From: Rhizophagus irregularis
Lineage: Eukaryota; Glomeromycota; Glomeromycetes; Glomerales; Glomeraceae
Assembly: GCF_026210795.1 (NCBI RefSeq)
Contig: NC_089454.1
Location: forward strand, 1,798,001-1,862,000
DNA: 64,000 nt
Direction of reading: 5' to 3'
A program made the translations under genes and the position numbers. Under the pieces are notes generated by a model. It searched no databases, was not told the DNA's origin, and was given only the letters and a program-made list of their open reading frames with translations. The number at the start of each line of letters is the position of its first letter. The first letter of the stretch is position 1. Positions 59,146 through 64,000 of the stretch are shown here, piece by piece.

Positions 59146-59667
59146 GGTAATAAATTTATATTTGTTAAAATGATATTGATCAAGTTATATCATTTTAAGT
59201 TTTAAGAATTATATAAATAATTTATGCAGTAAAGTAATTTATATATTATAAAAACAAAACTATAAATTATTTATATTACATTAGTCTATATGTACCCATA
59301 ACTAGTAAGATTTTTTACAAATTTTTAAAATTTCAATTTAATAATTTTTGGACTGGTGAACGAAATATAAATCAGTTTACGTAACGACTAACGAGCAAAT
59401 GACTGGAGAAAAAAAAATATATGATAATTACGTGACACGGGTTGGAAAAAAAACTTTTATTTGTTTTAAAAAAAAAAAAATTGCAATAACCGCATAATAT
59501 TATAGTGAACATAATTGCATATTTTAAAAAATAATTATGAGCATTAAAAATGTTAAGAGAATACGAATGGATTATTTACAGAATATATTGTAATGTAATA
59601 TTATATATTTCCGGATGACAATTCTCTCAAGCTTTAATGCTTATAATTCAAAATAACATAACAACTT
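59146..59667. other. AT-rich intergenic DNA, no gene seen
   Basis: Lies between the hAT element and the 3' end of the reticulon-like gene on the opposite strand; the latter's 3' UTR probably occupies the right part. Nothing else recognised. Confidence 0.4.
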
Positions 59668-61057
59668 CTATTCTTCTTTTTTGGCAGTCTTGTCATCATT
59701 AACAAGACCTTTTGTTACAGCAAAAGATTTAGCCTTCTCATAAACTCCTCCACTATGTTGTTTAGCCATAGTAAGACCACTAAAAATACACCATCAGATA
59801 AATGATAAATTCGTATTTTGATAAGTCATTTCATCGTTATTAAAATGTTAAAACTTACCGGTCAAAATGAGAACGCAAAAACTTGTTAAATTGATATAAT
59901 TTTTCATCAACAAACTCTTTATTTTTCTGATACGTTATTGGGGTAGAGAAACTAAGAATAAGGCCTTGGATATGGAATAATAAAGATTATAAACGTTAAT
60001 CAAATATTACGATTTCAGCTATAATAAGTATAATTAAGCCATACCAATTCCAAAGAGCGTTCGGAAACTAATCCAAGTGCCCAAAGTCCATAATATGTAG
60101 AACATAACAACGTGCTATTATTGAAAAATGAAATAGTAAGTATTCAAAAATTGTATAATTAACAAAATTAATATAGTATACCCTCATAGTTCTCATTGGG
60201 TCATCAACCAAAGCAATCTTCTGAGCTTCCAACAGTACGAAGTTGGCAGTGTCGATTATTGAATCTAAATATTTTTCTGCATCTTCGCGTTCAATATACC
60301 ATGGCTTGTTTACCAATAAGTGCCTACAAATCATCACATAAATATTTTAGTTTATATATATATTTCGATGTCGCAACGTTAATTAAACGTTTGCATACTC
60401 ATGTGGATTGACAGGTTTTTGGTTGATTAAAGACTGGAACTGTTTGAAACCCATTACGTAAATCCAATTCACTCCTATCAAAATAGCAGCTAAGGCAAAG
60501 AATGTATTGAACAAGGAATAGTAGGCAGTGAAGATCAAGAATGATAAACTAGCTGCCAATATAGCACCGGAATGTGTAGGATTCTCCCAATAGACAAGTT
60601 GAGTGACTAGCGATGATCAATCACATTTTGACATTAATACGCCATAAAACGCAAAATTGAACTAATGTCTTAATTGTATTACCTCTGTGAGTTAAATTTT
60701 TGAAGGGATCTATAATTTTCGTGTAACAAGATGATAGATTAGACACATTTTATAAACACCATTCTTGTACTACATAAGATCAAAAAATATCATACTTTCG
60801 ATATTTTTAGCTTGTCTCTTCTTCTCAACATGATCTTTATCATTCTGTGTTGAAGGATTTGCGGTGACTTCCTTGATCTTCTCCACCAACTTATTAGTAG
60901 CTTCTTCAATAAGCTCTTTTTGCGTTTCTTTTGTTGGTTCCATTGTTGGATGCTGGTGGTGTTGTTCAATTGTAGGTTGAGCGTTTTCCTTACTATCATT
61001 CAATATATTATCATTACTAATAATATTATCAGTATTCATAATAGGCTGAGTATCCAT
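59668..61057 (-). CDS. Reticulon-like ER membrane-shaping protein
   Basis: Seven exons on minus: 60796-61057, 60683-60709, 60399-60606, 60182-60323, 60045-60114, 59859-59964 and 59668-59779. All join in frame through GT/AG introns of about 67-102 nt and give 308 residues from MDTQPIMNTDNIISND. The N-terminus is hydrophilic and Gln/Lys/Glu-rich. The reticulon homology domain starts near residue 88 (NPFKNLTHRVTQLVYWENPT) with a first hairpin membrane segment (LAASLSFLIFTAYYSLFNTF), a loop (PWYIEREDAEKYLDSIIDTA), and a second hydrophobic hairpin (HVVMFYILWTLGTWISFRTL). The C-terminus ends TAKKEE. Reticulons insert as wedges into the ER bilayer and curve tubules. Frame intact, presumably functional host gene. 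A 27-nt micro-exon (exon 2) is notable. Confidence 0.92.
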
Positions 61058-62661
61058 GATCGATAGTTTATATTATTAACGTTAATAGACGATAAAATAT
61101 ATCTTTTTTTTCCTATAATAGAGGGAATTTCAAAAAAAAAAAATTTTTTTGTGGGAAAAATGAGATTTTATTCTTTTATAAATAAAAATCCGATTTTTTT
61201 TTATAAACAACTTTATACTATGAACACAATACTAATGACGAAAGCAAAAAATTTATTGTGTGTGAGAAATAAGTCAACTCCTAGTTACATAATTAAAGTT
61301 TAGTCTGATTTTTTTCAGTGGTTGATTAAATTTCCCAGTAGTTATTTATATTAATTAGGCGTAATCATGATGTAAATTCGAGATCAAAATGATGACGCAA
61401 CAGATGTATAAACTTACATAATTAATACTTAATAACTTTTGTCGCTTTAAGAGGCTGAAATTGGCGGAATTTTATCACGTTTGCTTTAAGTTTGATCAAA
61501 TCTTAAAATGCCACGTCTATCAGCAAGATTTTCTTTGTGTTTTCTTTGTGCTTAATCGACACGTATTAGGTATTCGTCTGCATAAATCTGCACAACCTAC
61601 AATTTTTCACATGTAATTGCGACAGAAAGCGGCAGTGTAAAGTGGCGAAGCTGATTCTGTTGATTCGATGATAAGGGATACTGTTTAAGTGTTGAACATC
61701 ATCACACGATGGCACGATCCTCCAAAACCCTTTATACGGAAATATAAGAAATTTTTTGTTGAAGTTTCTCGATAGATCACGAGGGTCACGAGGGGAAAAA
61801 AATATTTAAATGATTACAATCCGTCATCGTGTTTTGGGTTTAATTTATTAAGTTTCGTAATTTTGGCATAATTTAATTATGTAAACATACGCCTAAGAAA
61901 TCATCGTAAAATTTATAATAAAATAACCGAATATTTGTAATTTTAATTATTTAGGTGATGTCATATTTACAATCGCATAATGCTCAAACTCAGTTTTTTT
62001 CAACTTTTCTCGCACTTCTCTTACGGTAATCTAACACCATTGCCCAAAAAACGTCAGTAAATCAAAATAATCTTTTCCTTTATTTCTTTGATATACATAA
62101 CTTCTAATTTTACTAATATTTAATAAATTATTTCATAATAAAATATTGCAAAAAAAGAAATTATTTCTTATTATTGTAGAAATTAATAAACTAATATTAT
62201 ATAAATATTATCATAATATTTTATATTTTATATACTGTATGTTTACATATTAAATAATATTAAAAAGATAATAAAATAAACAATAGTTTAATATTGAATA
62301 GAGGGGTAAGCAGTTTGGACCATTTATATCCAATAACTATACAGTATACTGTATATCCAAAATCATAATAAACTCAATTAACTTTAATTTATAGTGAAAT
62401 TTTAATATACAATTAATTTTACATCTCTTAGGATTACCAGGGTTATGCTTATTTATAATAAAAGTTTCCATAAAAAATTTTAGTAATTTTACCAGTGATT
62501 CTATTGGTTAACTGTTTAAAAAAAAAAAATTCAAAATAACTTAGTATGAGTCTGTATAATATTTTTTTTTTATATGTAATTTATCTATAGTATATAGTAG
62601 GATCTTTAAAATTTTTTATATATAAATTTTCTTATAATTCTGGCATGGTGATCTTTCTATG
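61058..62661. other. AT-rich intergenic DNA, no gene seen
   Basis: Includes the probable promoter of the reticulon-like gene next to 61057. Less AT-rich patches at 61440-61830 have no open frame. A palindrome TATACAGTATACTGTATA is at about 62338-62355. Confidence 0.4.
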
Positions 62662-63177
62662 AAAAGTCTTTATACTTAAAATATACTTAAAATTTTATTA
62701 AAATATACTTGAAATAAGTATCAATTTTTAATTCATGATATACTTTATAATATACCTAAAAAAATATGCCTAAAATACTCTTAAAATATACTTTTGATGT
62801 ACTTGTTTTGCTCAAGTACTTAAATTATACTTAAAATATACTTAAACTAGAATTTAAGTACAATATAAATGTATTTTTTACATGTTTAAAATATTCTTAA
62901 AATATGTTTAAATTAAAATTTAAGTACAATATAAGTGTATTTTTCATATACTTAAAATATACTTAAATTGACATTTATATTATACTTAAATTCTAGTTTA
63001 AATATATTTTAAGTATAATTTAAGTACTTAGGTAAAAAACAAATACATTAAAAATATATTTTAAAAGTATTTTAGGCATATTTAAGTATATTATAAGTAT
63101 ATTGTGAATTAAAATTAATACTTATTTTAAGTATATTTTAATAAAATTTTAAGTATATTTCAAATATAAAGACTTTT
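62662..63177. mobile_element. 516-bp foldback element
   Basis: Two arms of about 210 bp (62662-62870 and 62971-63177) are inverted copies, beginning AAAAGTCTTTATACTTAAAA outward, with a short centre. TATG flanks both sides (62658-62661, 63178-63181). The arms are made of repeated TATACTTAAAATATACTTAA words. It could form a large hairpin; non-coding. Confidence 0.8.
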
Positions 63178-63181
63178 TATG

Positions 63182-64000
63182 CAGCTTTGATTAAATAAGG
63201 AACTTGGTATGATTATAATAAGATAATAAATTTATTAATAAAAATATTAATTCAGTATTTTAATAATATTTATATATACATAAATTAAAGAATATAACTA
63301 ATTTAGAGTGATTTTAATTATTTTCCTTTAAGGTGATTTAACCTGATAATTTTATATAACAGATAATTTACCCAGTGATATCACCTCATTATTAAATTTG
63401 TACACGTGCACCTTATTAAATTTTATTGGCTAATTAATGTGCTGATCATTTTCAGCTTATGTTTGTTTATTTTTTTTAAATGTACTTGGATAGTTGAATA
63501 ATCTTTTTTTTAGGTCGGTTTACATTTCCTTCTGGCATCAGTACGTTTTCTTTTTTTCATTTTTGCTTAAATGCATTTTATTTTTTCTCTTTAACTTTAT
63601 TTCATTTTTTAGGTCCTTTGGCTTTTTTGGTTTTGCAATTAAGTATGTCCAGCACTACATGGTCGTTTTTCTTATTTTTTATTTCGTTCTTGAATTTCGT
63701 TTCTTACATTTTGTATTTTGTTCTTTTTAAGCCTTTTCAGTTCTTCTCTGCAACTACTAAGGTATGTTTTTATTTTTTGTTTTCGTTTATTTATTATATA
63801 TAATCTCTGTTCCCTACTAACTTTATTTCTTCTTTTATTTTATGGGTTTAGTTGTTACTTGGTCCCCTATTTATCTCATTTTCGTTCCTTCTCCATTTTT
63901 TGCTCTCTTTTTGCCTCTTCATTTCTTTTGCTCTTTTTGTTCTTCCCTTCCTTCATTTTTTCCGTTATTTTTATTTCCTTTTGGTCTTTTCATTTTTTTT
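63182..64000 (+). repeat. AT-rich flank, then T-rich repeat with intron-like segments
   Basis: 63182-63480 has no gene. From about 63495 the strand is T-rich with short less-T-rich pieces bounded by splice-like signals: TTTTTTAG at about 63507-63514, a piece to GTACG at about 63541, TTTTTTAG at 63605-63612, and AAG/GTATG at 63762. CTACTAAC lies at 63814-63821, followed by TTTATTTCTTCTTTTATTTTAT as at 140-161 of the window start. Pieces between them are 25-45 nt. Open frames are Phe-rich and unlikely to be genes. Confidence 0.5.

Noticed and set aside
63494-63803. 78- and 61-codon Phe-rich frames near the right end
   Set aside because: T-rich low complexity with intron signals inside; not credible proteins.

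Overview
The window looks like a fungal genome segment, most probably an arbuscular mycorrhizal fungus of the Rhizophagus type (Glomeromycotina). Reasons: extreme A+T richness, introns of about 60-110 nt with GTAAGT, TACTAAC and TAG signals, two fungal/eukaryotic membrane-protein genes isolated in long transposon-filled stretches, and transposase families (BAH-containing, DDE, MULE, hAT, DIRS-like, non-LTR) that I associate with Rhizophagus. The genus is an inference. No bacterial, viral or CRISPR feature was seen.

Layout. 1-576 is a T/C-rich repeat that recurs at 63.75-64.0 kb. 577-7423 is a CACTA-like DNA transposon with a decayed transposase (minus) and a divergent spliced second gene (plus). 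7839-9077 is a 5'-truncated LINE with a 15-bp target duplication. 10624-11805 is an apparently intact TMEM41/VTT-family gene in four exons. 13.2-15.0 kb holds small inverted-repeat elements. 15255-17924 is a decayed MULE transposase whose intron contains telomere-like repeats. 18.1-22.2 kb is AT-rich and holds further MITE-like elements.

From 22210 a DDE transposase gene begins. It is cut at 23649 and resumes in frame at 39775. The intervening 16,123 bp have short terminal inverted repeats and a TA duplication, so they behave as one composite insertion. The insert holds GATATC-rich ends, a DIRS-like RT remnant, a BAH-domain transposase pseudogene, an uncharacterised spliced gene, and at 37.3-38.9 kb a tandem array of mini-exons and introns. 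In that array the 5' splice site and the branch point each sit in their own hairpin.

42051-53107 is a TA-flanked, pogo/Tigger-like non-autonomous element. It contains a 7.8-kb LINE and three retroposed copies of a SINE-like family, all inserted at the same 14-bp target. 53739-59137 is an hAT element with a perfect 8-bp duplication, itself invaded by a MITE, which is invaded by a retroposon, with a separate foldback element in an intron. 59668-61057 (minus) is an apparently intact seven-exon reticulon-like gene. A long foldback lies at 62.66-63.18 kb.

The two host genes (TMEM41-like and reticulon-like) both encode proteins expected in the ER membrane; nothing in the sequence links them functionally. 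Almost everything else is mobile DNA at different stages of decay, and the nesting gives a relative order of insertions. The hairpin-intron array is the least explained structure.
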